From: Gymnogyps californianus
Lineage: Eukaryota; Chordata; Aves; Accipitriformes; Cathartidae
Assembly: GCF_018139145.2 (NCBI RefSeq)
Contig: NC_059477.1
Location: 33,893,502-33,957,501 of the forward strand
Length of the DNA stretch: 64,000 nt
Direction of reading: 5' to 3'
Shown here: piece by piece, positions 52,594 through 63,945 of the stretch
Numbering within the stretch: position 1 is the first letter of the stretch
Layout: each line of letters opens with the position of its first letter
The notes under the pieces: model-generated
What the model was told of the DNA's origin: nothing
The model's database searches: none
Seen by the model: the letters and a program-made list of their open reading frames with translations, nothing else
Made by a program: the position numbers and the translations under genes

Positions 52594-54139
52594 AGGGGCT
52601 CTCTTTTTGGTTCCTTCCCTCTGTATTTCTGTTTTTCTTGGCTAGCTCTACTAGCATTGCCATGGCTTTGTGCTTGGTGTGTTACACCTGAGAGGTACAA
52701 CAAAGACTCAGCCTAACTTCATTGCTTGGAGAATTGCAAACTGCTGAAAAAGGCTTCCAAGGAATAAAAGCCTGTGGCTTGAAGCAGAGTCTTACTACTG
52801 GAAAAGGAGAAAAGAGGTTGATAATAAAGTTATAGAAACACATATTATGTTAGAGGGAAAAAGAAAGTGTTTCAGTTTCTGTATTTTTCTTATTATTTTC
52901 TAAGATACAGAAACAAATTACTCAAAATAAATTAGTATTACCCAAACTGCACTACTTACAGGGCACTGTCTTAGGTCAATAGAGAGATTTGTCAACAAAG
53001 GGGAAAGCTTCCATAAATAAGAAGAAAATTTTAAATTTCTTTTTGTAGATGATCTACTTTATACAACCCTTAAGATCTGTAACACTTATAAAAGGCACTA
53101 TAGTGATAGTGCCACAGAAACACAGTGCCGGGTCCTTCACTTTTGTACAGTATTGTATCACCTCAGTTTTTTCTTGGCACAGTGCTAATTTACACTAGTT
53201 AAAGATCCAGACCAGAGCAGTTTTCAGGAGGAGATGACTGATTCATGAAGTCTAAGTGACTGAATACAGAAGTAATTCATTAGCTCCATGCTATATATGA
53301 AAGCTTGACCAGAAATGACTGCAAAGTACAGCATATGTAGGCTAAAAAAAAAAAAGTAAAAGGTAGAATAAAATTTAGGAAAGCCCATAGCTAATTTGCC
53401 TTGAGTTTAATAATATATTTGCAACTTAATTTATTTTGGTGTGACTTTAAGTAATGCAAGAGGAAGAAATGGAACAGCAACATTCTAGCACTGAACCTGC
53501 ATCTTGGTTTTCTGGAAGAAATGTATTTTATACCAAGTTTACTTTCCTTATATATTATCCACATAAACTGTCTCTGTCTAGTGTGCTGTTTTTCGGTTAA
53601 GCTCATCTCTGATGCAGAAAACATAGCTGTTTTCTATGTTTCTATTTTGGGTTTAGCTGTAGCTCCTTTTGACCATTAGTAGCATGGAGAAAGTCCTGCT
53701 GGAAGGTAAAATCCATAAAAGCCATGATATGTCCCAGGTGAGTTTATGTTGGTTCCAGTCTGGAGACATCTGAATGGTACAAATCTCTGCTTCATCAATC
53801 TACATTTAAATTAATATTGGTGCTTTAAATCCAAAGGCTTAATTATGACATAATTACATAAAACGATCTTTCCTTGCTATAACTTCTCCAGGCTTCTGGA
53901 AATCATTGATTAATTTATTGAACAGATTGCCTAGCTCCTCCCTTCTCCATCCAGGTCTGCATTGGTGAAACATCGCTTAACCCATTCTCAAATTGTTCAT
54001 TAGGAGCACCCACAAAAGGAGTTAAGAAGTAACCAACTGTGTAGGGCTTACAGACCTTGTGTAGATGAGCCGCTAGTGTCTGATCTTTGAAATAATTTTG
54101 CCTCTTTTTCTTTGGCCACTTCTCAATAGTCTCTTTTCA
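52594..54139. other. Unique AT-rich DNA, no gene recognised
   Basis: There is no supported exon. A run of 11 A near 53345 is simple. Part of about 53880-54139 may be further decayed CR1, but I cannot align landmarks there. Confidence 0.4.
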
Positions 54140-54745
54140 GAACATTGTCAAAGGTGTTTTAAATTATTTTCTCTTTCTTTGTAAGCAATGTGCCTGAAAA
54201 GCTCTAATAGATTAGGGAGGCATGTTTTTCTTTGCTAGGTAGACACTGTCTTTATTCTATTATGATTCTCATTTATTTATTTTTGTTTCACAATACCCTT
54301 GATATTAAGAAAAGAAATTGGTGTTCAATTCCCAGGATCATCTGTAGCTCTCTTATTAAACATAGTCACTGGTGATCAGGCACAGTAGTTGATTTTAATG
54401 AGTCTGAATTTTAGGGTTTTTAGCAATTCAACCATTTCTTTCTTAAGCTCCTTTGGAACCCCTGGAAATATACTCTCCTATTTTAATAACTGGTGGTTCT
54501 TTAATTTTTTCCTTCTGTTCCAGTATGTCCTCTGTAGATATTGCAGCCTCTGACAGTACCTCATCTTTATTTCTAGAAAAAAGAAGATATGTTACCCAGC
54601 ATCCTCTGTGATGGGTGAAGACAAAGGCAAAGAAATCATTTAAATTCCCTGCAATGTCTGTATTTTCCTTAATTGCTCCCATTAATCCCTGGTAATCCAA
54701 CAGACACACAAATTTTTTCAACGACTTTCTGGGCAATCTATCAAA
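54140..54745 (-). mobile_element. Ancient CR1 LINE ORF2 remnant
   Basis: The plus strand reads, in reverse-complement order, AACATTGTCAAAGGTGTTTT; CTCTAATAGATTAGGGAGGCATG; TTCCCAGGATCATCTG; TGATTTTAATGAGTCTGAATTTTAG; TTTCTTTCTTAAGCTCCTTTGG. These match successive CR1 RT landmarks: 'ttgtcaaaagtcttt', 'agatttgtgaggcatga', 'attgccaggatcacctctgg', 'tgattttaatgata...', 'tttgagttccttc'. The 5' end carries the endonuclease-RT linker region. The element lies directly beside the younger CR1 at 54915-56135, with both on the minus strand. Confidence 0.75.
54443..54736 (-). pseudogene. Broken CR1 ORF2 fragment (endonuclease-RT linker)
   Basis: An open frame of 97 codons includes LNDFFAFVFTHHRG at about residues 32-45. 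This matches the family motif 'LNdFFAsVFT' just upstream of the reverse-transcriptase domain of CR1-clade LINEs. The downstream RT part is in other frames and interrupted. A degraded remnant of about 100 residues compared with roughly 900-1000 in a full CR1 ORF2, so not functional. Confidence 0.6.
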
Positions 54746-54914
54746 TCACACTAAAATATTGCTTTAGGTAAGATACACATTATGATTTAACATATGTTTT
54801 CACATTTTTCATAAGTAACACTGCAATCTAGGTAAATCATTTTGCACAGACAGTCTATATGTGATATTTAACTTGCTTTGAAAGCAGAGCAGGCCTAATT
54901 GTCTCTGGTCACAA

Positions 54915-56135
54915 ATCACAGAATCATAGAATCATAGAATGGTTTGGGTTGGAAGGGACCTTAAAGATCATCTAGTTCCAACTCCCCTGCCATGGGCAGG
55001 GACACCTCCCACTAGACCAGGTTGCTCAAAGCCCCATCCAGCCTGGCCTTGAACACTTCCAGGGAGGGGGCAGCCACCACTTTTATGGGCAACCTGTTCC
55101 TGTGCCTCACCACCCTCACAGTGAAGAATTTCTTCCTTACATCTACTCTAAATCTACGCTCTTTCAGTTTAAAGCCATTACCCCTTGTCCTATCACTACA
55201 TGCCCTTGTAAAAAGTCCCTCTCCGCCTTTCTTGTAGGCCCCCTTTAGGTACCGGAAGGCTCCTGTAAGGTCTACCCGGAGCCTTCTTTTCTCCAGGCTG
55301 AACAACCTCAACTCTCTCAGCCTGTCCTCATAGGGGAGGTGCTCCAGCCCTCTGATCACCTTTGTGCCCCTCCTCTGGACTCGCTCCAACAGGTCCATGT
55401 CTTTCTTATGTTGGGGGCCCCAGAGCTGAACACGGTACTCCAGGTGGGGTCTCATGCGAGCGGAGCAGAGGGGGAGAATCACCTCCCTTGACCTGCTAGT
55501 CACACTTCCTTTGATGCAGCCCAGGATGCGATTGGCTTTCTGGGCTGTGAGCGCACTTTGCTGGCTCATATTCAGTTTTTCATCCACTAATACTCCCAAG
55601 TCCTTCTTCTCAGGGCTGCTCTCAATCCACTCATCGCCCAGCCTGTCTTTGTGCTTGGGATTGCCCCGACCTATGGGCAGGACCTTGCACTTGGCCTTGT
55701 TGAACTTCATGAGGTTTGCACGGGCCCAACTCTCAAGCCTGTCAAGGTCCCTCTGGATGGCATCCCTTCCCTCCAGCGTGTCAACCGCACCACACAGCTT
55801 GGTGGTGTTGGCAAACCTGCTGAGGGGGCACTCAATCCCACTGTCCATGTCGCCGACAAAGATGTTAAACAGCACCGGTCCCAATACCGACCCCTGAGGA
55901 ACGCCACTCATCACAGATCTCCACTTGGACATTGAGCCGTTGACCGCAACTCTTTGAGTGTGACCATCCAGCCAATTCCTTATCTACCAAGTGGTCCATC
56001 TGTCAAATCCATGTCTTTCCAATTTAGAGACGAGGATGTCATTCAGGACAGTGTTAAATGCTTTGCACAAGTCCAGGTAGATGATGTCTGTTGCTCTTCC
56101 CTTATCCACCAACGCTGTAACCCCGTCGTAGAAGG
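54915..56135 (-). mobile_element. 5'-truncated avian CR1 LINE, younger copy
   Basis: At the left end, AATCACAGAATCATAGAATC is the reverse complement of the CR1 3' tail (imperfect ATTCTATG repeats). The classic avian CR1 3' UTR follows (TTGGAAGGGACCTTAAAG, ATCATCTAGTTCC, ...), then the 3' part of ORF2 up to about 56135. There the CR1 match stops at GTCGTAGAAGG and AT-rich sequence begins. The insert is about 1.2 kb, against a full length near 4.5 kb in this family, so it is 5'-truncated as usual for LINE retrotransposition. Its near-intact reading frame makes it clearly younger than the other CR1 pieces. No clear target-site duplication is seen. Confidence 0.93.
55012..55932 (-). pseudogene. 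CR1 ORF2 reverse-transcriptase C-terminal fragment (dead)
   Basis: An open frame of 306 codons begins at a Met inside the RT domain. [17 protein letters not shown] at residues 10-26 is the LINE reverse-transcriptase palm motif (finger/palm block before the catalytic box). The catalytic F/YADD box should follow. Here residues 40-46 read FANTTKL, so both aspartates are replaced by Asn42 and Thr43 (plus strand 55804-55809). The C-terminal domain [19 protein letters not shown] (about 168-187) and the terminal NRLP segment are well kept. In the same frame a TAG lies just upstream (near 55985), so the open frame is only the tail of a dead ORF. Stop TAG at 55012-55014 is followed by the 3' UTR. Confidence 0.92.
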
Positions 56136-56189
56136 TATATATACCAGAAATATATCCAGAAATATATATCCAGAAGTACTTCTGGATAT
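56136..56189. repeat. AT-rich tandem unit and 24-bp perfect palindrome at the CR1 5' junction
   Basis: Next to the CR1 5' end, CCAGAAATATAT-type units repeat about three times (ACCAGAAATATATCC, CCAGAAATATATATCC, CCAGAAGTACTTC). The last enters a perfect palindrome at 56166-56189 with ATATCCAGAAGT on one side and ACTTCTGGATAT on the other. It may be a simple-repeat insertion site, or sequence added during abortive reverse transcription. Confidence 0.8.
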
Positions 56190-56244
56190 TCCTGCTATTA
56201 GTAATCCCTAATATTTTTCAGTTGGTGATTTCAAAGCTTTTTAT

Positions 56245-56320
56245 GGTCATGGACAGACATTATTATTTCTAATTTTATAGGTAGGAAAATGAGCGATATG
56301 CAGAAGACCCTGGCATTACT
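56245..56320 (+). repeat. MIR-like remnant
   Basis: CATTATTATTTCTAATTTTATAGGT, then AGGAAAATGAGCGATATGCAG, resembles 'attattatccccattttacagatgggaaaatgaggcacagag' of MIR/L2 in plus orientation. It is short and diverged. Confidence 0.4.
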
Positions 56321-59300
56321 TATGGCTTGTCCTGTTGATAGTGCTGGTAGACCTATCACCACCTTCGCTAGACCTACGGTTTCATCTGACCTCCTAGCCC
56401 TCAGTCCCAACCGCACTTTCTTAGATTGTTAGCATAATCTGACAACACAGCCATGTACTTCTCAAAGATAATTCTTTTGGCAAAATGAAAACAAGTTACG
56501 TTGTTTCTTAATAAGTGGTAAAATATTTTTTCCCCTAGACAATTATTAAGGATTTGTAGACAGCACGGGAAAAATGGAAAAGGAAGACTACGCTTTAACT
56601 GTGTAGTCATAAATTACATGAAGTACATTTCACTATAAAGCACTACATTTTTTTCTAACCCTTTATGAATTCTCTCCATTTACCCTGGGGGGTTGTAATG
56701 TAAACTGACATCTTATTCTCTTCTCAAAAAAATCACTAGTATTCTCTTAGAAAGTTTTGCCTAAGAATACAAACAAGCAAATAAAAGCAACACAACATAC
56801 AAGAGAAAGAAGACTTTTTTTAAGAAAAGGAAAACTATAACATCTGTATGGCAGTGACTGAAAAAGGTCAAGCATCATATGTACAGAAGTAATGATGACT
56901 GTCCACCTATTTCTTTAGTTCTATGAAAAGAGGTACCTAGATGTTATTGTTGATGTATAACTCCCTTAAAGAATGAGGAATATATTGGCAGCATTAACTA
57001 CTTGCTATTCATATATGATGTGTATTATTGTTATGATTTACATTGCCTGACAAAGCACTTTCATTTTCCTTAGCTCAAATCATTGTGAAGAATTTTCATA
57101 TTTTCTTCTTATTTGAATCAGTTAAACAGCTCAAAGGCAAGTTTTCTCCACTCCTAGTTTTGAATAACACAGAAAACTGGCTTTGTACCCTTGGGCTACT
57201 TGGATTTAATATCAAATTCTTACCTTGCACAAGGCCAGAAAAAAAATAAAGCTTATAAAATTGGACTCATATGAAGAATGAGTTTCTATCTTTTAATACT
57301 ACCAAACAATCTGCAAATTATTTAAATTAAGACAACCAGCCCTCCAACATCTGCAAGCAAAATGCTTAAATGCCAAATGCAACTTTACTGGCATAAGAAA
57401 ATAATAAGTGGAGTTCAATTTGTGTCAGCATAGCTCAGGAAAATAAGATATCATGTCTTGCTGTCTGCTTGATGTCAGCTTCTCAGATTCAAACCCTAAT
57501 GCCTCATCTTAGGCTGTCCTTACTGGAGGCTGCCAAATAGCAAGGTTCAGCCAGAGTTCATGCAGCTACTACAAAATAGCTTTTTTTTCCTTCTCCTTTT
57601 TCAATCATTATGAACCTTCTGCTTTATATTGTACACACTTGATTATATCTATCCTTGAAATGTATACAACTCTATTAGCCTCTTCTCCTATTCTTTTAAC
57701 ATACTGTAAATTCCTTTCTGTGCTTAGTTTGTTTTATAGCTTACAGAATTAGGCTTTTAAACTTTCACTGCACAGAGAAGATTAACTTGTGTGATTGGCT
57801 ACAAGAAGAAAACAAAGGAACAGGAATTTATATTAATACAAAAAAGAAACAAAAGTATGAATACTTTTCCCACTTTGTAGACTATTACCACTTTTCTACT
57901 AAAATATTAGTCACCATCATAACCAGGTCCCAAAACATCTGGAAGCTGGTTTTTCCTAGAAAGGGAAGATTAGCACTTCTTGAAAATGCCCATTCTTGTT
58001 CATCCTAAGAAGCCTAAATCTCCTTCTGCCTAAATTTTCATCTCTCATTGATATTGATATTTCAAATGAGACATCATGCACGCTTAAAATGAGCAATTTC
58101 AATTGTTTCATTTTCTTAAACTGTTTTAAATTGGCTGCATATAAAATTACTCCAAATGGAAGTTGGGGGACAGATAAGCCAAGAATTTTATGACAATATA
58201 TGTAGTTTAGTACCGTCAAAATTTCCAGTCATACAACAACATTTTAGAGAACTCAGCAAAGCCTGTTGTAATCTGCTTCCAGTAAAAACAAAAAAAAACA
58301 AACCACGTGTGGGTTGGAGCATTAAAGTCATGATATACTAACAGATATATTTTGAAGATAACATGTTCCTTCCATAAAACAGTGATTGAAACTTTCTGAA
58401 CACTTCAATCATAATAAATATGCAGACACACAGATACATCTATACACACGCAGAAACACATAGAGAGTCTAAGAAATTTCGATTTCTCACAGTGCTGCAA
58501 ACAGTACAGTTTTAATAATTTTAAATTAACTGATGAGAAGTTAAGAAAAGCAGCTGCCTTAATATTTTCTGAAATATGAGGAGGATTTAAAAAAAAGTTT
58601 GGGTTAGTTATATTTTCTTCCATTTCTGACTTGCTGTCCTACTTTAAGGGAAACAAGTTTATTCACTTAGGCTCATTCATTGTGAACTTATCTGGTATGA
58701 ATTACTGAAACAGATTTGCAATATTCAATGTCTGAACAGATGAAACACTTTAATACCTTAGATGGCTCGTTTCTGGAATCAGCTGGAGTGGCATATTCCC
58801 CAAACTTTAAAATATTTTTCACAAAATTCAAAGGCAGTCAAGATTAAAATTCCCAAATGTGTATTCTGGATCCCCTCCAAAAACATTCAGTCATTATTGG
58901 ATATTGTCTTGATTAAAATTCCTGTTGGTTTGTTCTATGGTTAAAGAGTAATCTTGTATCTTAGCTTTTGGAATGTATTCCTATCATGTGACATCTATGA
59001 AGTCCGAATAAGTATAAAGAGATCTCTCTCACTACCCAGCATGGGAAAAGGTTTAAAATGTTCAGATTTCAGCAAAAGCAGTTCACAGAATATGTTTTGC
59101 ACTAACATTACCACTTAGCTACTTCAAAATTTCCTTCAGGAATAGTGAAAAGTTTATTTCTAAAGATTTGCTAGAAACCTTTTCAAAAGAATATAACTGA
59201 GAATAATATCTGTACTAGCCAGTAATTAAAACAAGAATTATTTCTTTTCTCTTTAGTAGCTATCCTTTCCACAGAACCCTCATTTTTTATAAAGAAGCTA

Positions 59301-60477
59301 TAGCCATTCCTGACTTAACTCAACTGAACCGCTTTGCTTACTGTTTTAAAAATTTCAAAAAATAATCTAGAATGCTCCAATTCTCAGAACTTGTTTCCCA
59401 TGGACTCTGGGACTCCAAAGCTAAAACACTAGATCTGAGCAAGATGTGATTTTCCCACTCTATAAAGCCATTTGAAATTACATTTCCAGTTTCTAAATAC
59501 CGTGGGACAAAAAACAGGAGAGTTTTCCCCATGACTACTAGATTGTGTGACCGAGTCCCAGCCCATCTGAGAAGAGAGGACACTATTGTGCATAGGCCAC
59601 TTATAGGAGGAAAGGGCAGATCGGAGATCCTGCTCTGTCATTCTCACATCTAAAACTATGCCTTTGAATACTATTTAACTATTGAAGTGCTATTTAATGA
59701 TTTTAAGGTGTTTTTTGTTCTTCCCTGATGTGTGCTCCTTTAACCAACTGAGGAGGAATCTTGAACCTGAGTCTCTGCTATTTCATGAAGTACTGCAGAG
59801 AGATTTGGTTTTCAGGTCTCCTAGAAATAGTAGAAGCAGGAATTCCATTTTGGATCCTATGAAGCTGTCCATGACAAAGTTTCATCAACACTCACGACCA
59901 CAAGCTAGCAGTCAGTTTTTAAAAAAATCAGTGTTTTCCTCCCCAAAGTTTTTAATTTAGAATTCCCCAACCAGATCTCCAGGTCAAAATTACATGCACT
60001 TTAGACTTGTTTCCACACAGAGATTTGAAAACAAAATTGTTGTAGGACAGCAAAGGGGAAAAAGAAACATTTTCCAATGTCCCCAAGGGACAGTTTTAAG
60101 TATATAGACAGCCTGAAGTAATTGACTTGTATGACAAATTACCTAAAAACTGTAAGAGTCATATTAGAGCAAATTAGAATTAGAATTAGTCTCTGAACCT
60201 GTCTACAGAAAATTTGACTTAATCCGTGACATGAAAAATACTCTGTGCTTTCTGAGAAGAAGTTCTTATACTGTATATTCTTTTTTACAGAAGGAAATAA
60301 AACAAAGCAAATGTATTCTTCCATGATGCTTACAGCTGCCCAAATTTTTGGGAAACCACCTTGTGCCCCCATTATTGTGTCTACAGCTAACTGTTAGTAT
60401 CGTGAGTGATGGGTAGGTGCTTTCTTGAGATAAGTACAATATGGAAAGCTAGTTTTGAAATTTGGGATCTATGTAAC
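56321..60477. other. AT-rich DNA, no gene recognised
   Basis: No supported exon or repeat. All open frames are below 100 codons without recognisable homology. Confidence 0.45.
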
Positions 60478-60492
60478 TTTTTTTTTTTTTTT
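60478..60492. repeat. Poly-T tract (T15)
   Basis: 15 T directly followed by GCAG, so the junction looks like a splice acceptor (60493-60496). A GTAAAG donor-like step follows near 60544. Read as an exon of about 47 bases, no frame carries a recognisable protein, so simple low complexity is more likely. Confidence 0.8.
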
Positions 60493-60496
60493 GCAG

Positions 60497-62281
60497 AGAT
60501 AGCTACATGGCACTATGCAGAACACGTGGAAATCCCAAGCTGAGTAAAGTACTCTTACCTTTCTTCAGCTGTCCTTAAATTTAACATGCATCCATTTGTC
60601 ACTCTAAAAAGTGACTTGTATACACCACAAAAACCGAAAGACAGCACGTATGTCAAATTCTATGTTTTATAATCTTCTGCTCCTCCCCCTTTATGTTTTG
60701 AGACTGTCTCTTGCCTTTTTGCAGTCTATCTGCCTATTTATCTAATTACAGTGCTCTGTTTTTGACCAGGATGTCATAGAAGGCATATTGCCCCAGAGGA
60801 GTTTTCCCGTTTCTAAAATGTCATGTTCTCAAGGTGAAAGCTCTCAGAGTTTGAGTAGATAGGACTCTCATTTGGGAGCGACAAGGGCTGGGTGGAGGAG
60901 ACAGAATTCCCTCCTCAGCTTTGAAATAATCTTAGAGGCAAGACACTGGGCTATGATGGATCCACTACAGGCATTATTTCCATGCTTTTAATTTATGGGG
61001 ATTTTAGGTATCTTTCATGATTTGTTGACTTACCCAGATCATAGTGTGATAAGAATGTCATCCCTAAAGCTTTCTGCATTTTAGAGTGAGACTAACACGT
61101 CTCCTTCAGTCTGTGAACTAAGAAACACACAGCAGCAGTGCTCTGTCTGTTTTTTCATAGAGTATATGCTTGGCCAGCAGGATCTACTCAGGACCTAAGT
61201 ACGTGCTGGGGTAGGTAAGGAAGAGATCCGTTTTTTTCTAAATGTTGGAATTGGAACAGTAGAGGGTATTTGGCAGTTTATAAGTTACCCTAATAATTTA
61301 GGAGTCTGACTTTCAGCACCTATGTTCCAAACTGTAGATTCAGGTTACTCATTTGAGTCACAGTTACTCATGCAAGTTAGTTTTATTGACTTCAGTAATA
61401 ATATTTCTATAAGTAAGATTTTCATCAGGCTTTTTTTTTTCTTTTTGGTATATTTTTCTTGATAGTTTGGAGGCATTTTTAACACATTTTGGATCTGCCT
61501 TTTTGTGTATGACAGATTATTGCTCATTTTACTGCTAAGTACTTTGTGGTTCCTGGGTGACACAGCTTCAGCTTTGCAAGACTAAAAGATTTTTAATACG
61601 CCAGTGAATGGATAGCAAGCATCTGTGAGTGTTCATTCTAGCTTTTGTTGTGTTGTCGCTTTCTTCCCTTAACACTTAACAGGTCTTTAATAGCATTGTT
61701 TTGATCTTGTTGCTACTCTGTTGAGAGTATTCACACAGAATGTACAATTAGTTAAGCAGTTAAGACTTCGTTTTAAATATTACTGCCTTCAGGCCTTCGT
61801 GTAGATGAAATGTATGTTTCCAACTGTAGTGAAGAAGCGGCTGGTGCACTGGTACAGAGAAAGTGGAGACATTACTCAAGAAAGTTAGGAGTGTCCTGAA
61901 TTAGGGTCTAAGTCCTGGGTATACCTTTAATGGTACACAGACATGGGAGATTAGTGATGAAATGCATTAAAGCCTGGTCACTGTCTCCTGTAGGGCAGTC
62001 AACACTCTTAGTTGCTGCCTCTTGAATATAAGGGATATATAATGTAGTAGTGATGCACCACAAAATGCAAAGGAAGTTTCAAGACCTATAGCTGGAACAG
62101 GCTTTAATCTCAGCAGAGATTGGGTTTTCAATTAAATAGAAAGTTTGGCTTTTGAATTGTCATTGTAAATTCAATATTTATCTCAGGATTTATTAAAATC
62201 GGGTTCCCTACTCCTTTTCTTATCCTTGGTGATACAAAGAACGTGTGTGCACCTACAACCACTGTAAAACAGTGCTGGTGT
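60497..62281. other. AT-rich DNA, no gene recognised
   Basis: At 61325-61425, TTACTCATGCAAGTTAG, TTATTGACTTCAGTAA and TAAGATTTTCATCAGGC resemble a common ancient archosaur repeat related to the palindromic family. It is decayed. No gene is seen. Confidence 0.4.
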
Positions 62282-63060
62282 ATAAGAACATGAGAATGAG
62301 AATGACTGCACTGGGTCAAACTGTGTAACCAAACTTTCAGCATCTGGTTTTAACTGAGGCGAGGAGTTCCCACAGCTTCCTTGTGCATTTTATGAAGAAC
62401 CAATTCCTTCTGTTTGTTTTGAAGCTGCTACTTACTGGCTTCCCAAGGTACCTTGGAAAAGACCGTGTGCAACTGTCTTCCATTTATCCTGCCCAGGTCT
62501 CCATGAGTTTATAGACCTCCTCAGTCATCGTTCTTTCAGATTAACAATCCTTTATCTAGTCATTCCACAATTCTGATGGTTGTTAATGTCCTCTGAATCT
62601 TCTCCAGTTCTAGGATAAGCTTTCTTTAAATGAAAGGAGTGGAAATAAGGGGCCAGAGCTACATAAAATATTTAAGATGTGGGAGCACAGTGGATACACA
62701 GAGGCATAATGATGACGCACGTTTCCCGGTCTTTTCCTTACCAAATAACTCTTAGCATTTGATTTGCTTTTTGGCCCCTGAGTGGTGAGCTGATGTTTTC
62801 ATAGAGCTGTCTATCGTTCCTTGGCCCCTGATTGGTAATGATCAGTGAGAGTCCACCAGTGATTTTACACAGCCAAGATTATTTTTTCCAAACATTCATC
62901 ACTTCACACTTATTTACAATGAATGTAATCCACTGAGGTACATCAGCCAGTCACTCAATATCGTAAGTTCCTTATGCATTTATCACCCTTCTCTTTATTG
63001 ACACAATACGCAAGAATATTTCTCTATTACACTTTCACTATCCACCCCAAAAATGAACTT
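62282..63060 (-). mobile_element. Ancient CR1 LINE fragment with 3' end
   Basis: The left end AGAACATGAGAATGAGAATGACTGC then ACTGGGTCAAAC is the 3' end of an old CR1 type. Further plus-strand landmarks follow in order: TTTATAGACCTCCTCAGTCATC; TCTGAATCTTCTCCAGTTCTAGG; AAATATTTAAGATGTGGGAGCAC then AGTGGATACACAGAGGCATAATG; TAGCATTTGATTTGC then TTTTTGG; TGATGTTTTCATAGAGCTGTC; CATCACTTCACACTTATTTAC then AATGAATGTAATCC; GTCACTCAATATCGTAAG. These match 'caagatgtgggcgcaccatgg', 'agctttttggactgc', 'tggatgttttcatagaactatcc' and 'tgcatttatttacactgaatttcatc'. It is strongly diverged, with all frames broken. Confidence 0.75.
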
Positions 63061-63604
63061 TCAGCTCTGTGTTCCGTGCAGGTGCTCTTCTCCATGGCTT
63101 ACGTACAAAGGATTTTCTTCACTGAGTAATTAATTTCAGTGGAAAAACATCTTATCACAGTAAAAGTGCCTACTGTAATTTTTGAGTTTCTGTTCTGAAT
63201 TTACTTATTTCTTCCCTTTTGCCTACACAGAATAAGTTGGTTCAGTTTGTTTATAAACAGCCCAAATATTGTGGAGACTGTTAGTTGGGTTCTCTAGACA
63301 CTACTGTAATGAAGAAAAGAAAGCAACAACAAAATATATTACCCTTGTGACAAAGCAGTAATTCCTCCTTATAAGTACTTTGCCACTAATATTAGGAAGG
63401 TATTTGTGTAATTTTAGTTGTTGCTAGGGAGAAAAGAGTTTTGATCTTTTCTAGAAAAGAAAAGATTAAGCACTCTGTCTACATTTCATTTTCATTTCAT
63501 CTTCCCCATATATTCTATTTCTTTCTTTGGAAGTCAGCCAGCGACCCAGCTCCATATAACCACCTTCTTCCTTCCAGGCCTCTAAAAGTATTTTGTTTGA
63601 AAAA
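63061..63604. other. AT-rich DNA, nothing recognised
   Basis: No exon or repeat is supported between the CR1 fragment and the L2 remnant. Confidence 0.45.
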
Positions 63605-63775
63605 GATGTTTATAGTGCTTGTTGTACTGGTCATTCTGTGTTCCTTTTTCCACTCCATTGTCTGTTTAGGTTGTGAGTGATGGGTTATTATTGTGTGTTT
63701 GTACAGAGCCTGGCACAATGCAATCGTACTCTGGTGCAGATGTTTAGGTACTGCACTAAAAGATGTGATTATTCA
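63605..63775 (+). mobile_element. L2 LINE 3' end remnant
   Basis: CACTCCATTGTCTGTTTAGG, TTGTGAGTGATGGGTTATTATTG, TGTGTTTGTACAGAGCC, TGGCACAATGCAATCGTAC, TCTGGTGCAGATGTTTAGG and TACTGCACTAAAAGATG follow in order 'ctccctgtctgtttagattgtaagc...tgtgtctgtacagcacctagcacaatggggtcctgatc...tctaggtgctac'. This is the well-known L2 3' end in plus orientation, here unusually recognisable. Confidence 0.75.
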
Positions 63776-63811
63776 TTGCAGTGAATATTAATGTGATTTG
63801 CTATAAATGAT

Positions 63812-63853
63812 TCAATTAAAATAATATATATCTCAATTAAAGTAATATATATC
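63812..63853. repeat. 21-bp AT-rich tandem duplication
   Basis: TCAATTAAAATAATATATATC (split: 63812-63832) is followed at once by a unit of the same length (63833-63853) with one A-to-G change. Confidence 0.9.
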
Positions 63854-63875
63854 AAATAGAAATGATTTAATTAAA

Positions 63876-63945
63876 CCTCCAAATTGTAAAGGCTTTAAGG
63901 TTTTAATTAAAACCCCAAACCTGAAAAGGCTTACAAGTTTGGAGG
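63876..63945. other. Imperfect 70-bp palindrome with a perfect AT core
   Basis: The outer arms CCTCCAAATTGTAAAG (63876-63891) and CTTACAAGTTTGGAGG (63930-63945) are reverse complements with one bulge. Inside lies a perfect 16-bp palindrome GGTTTTAATTAAAACC (63899-63914). AAGGCTT occurs twice. It could be a decayed palindromic transposon or a protein-binding palindrome. Confidence 0.75.

Noticed and set aside
55454..55897. 147-codon plus-strand frame over the CR1
   Set aside because: It is the antisense shadow of the CR1 reverse-transcriptase frame.
60493..60544. Possible 47-base exon after the T15 tract (acceptor GCAG, donor GTAAAG)
   Set aside because: Poly-T followed by AG is common by chance, and no frame encodes anything recognisable.
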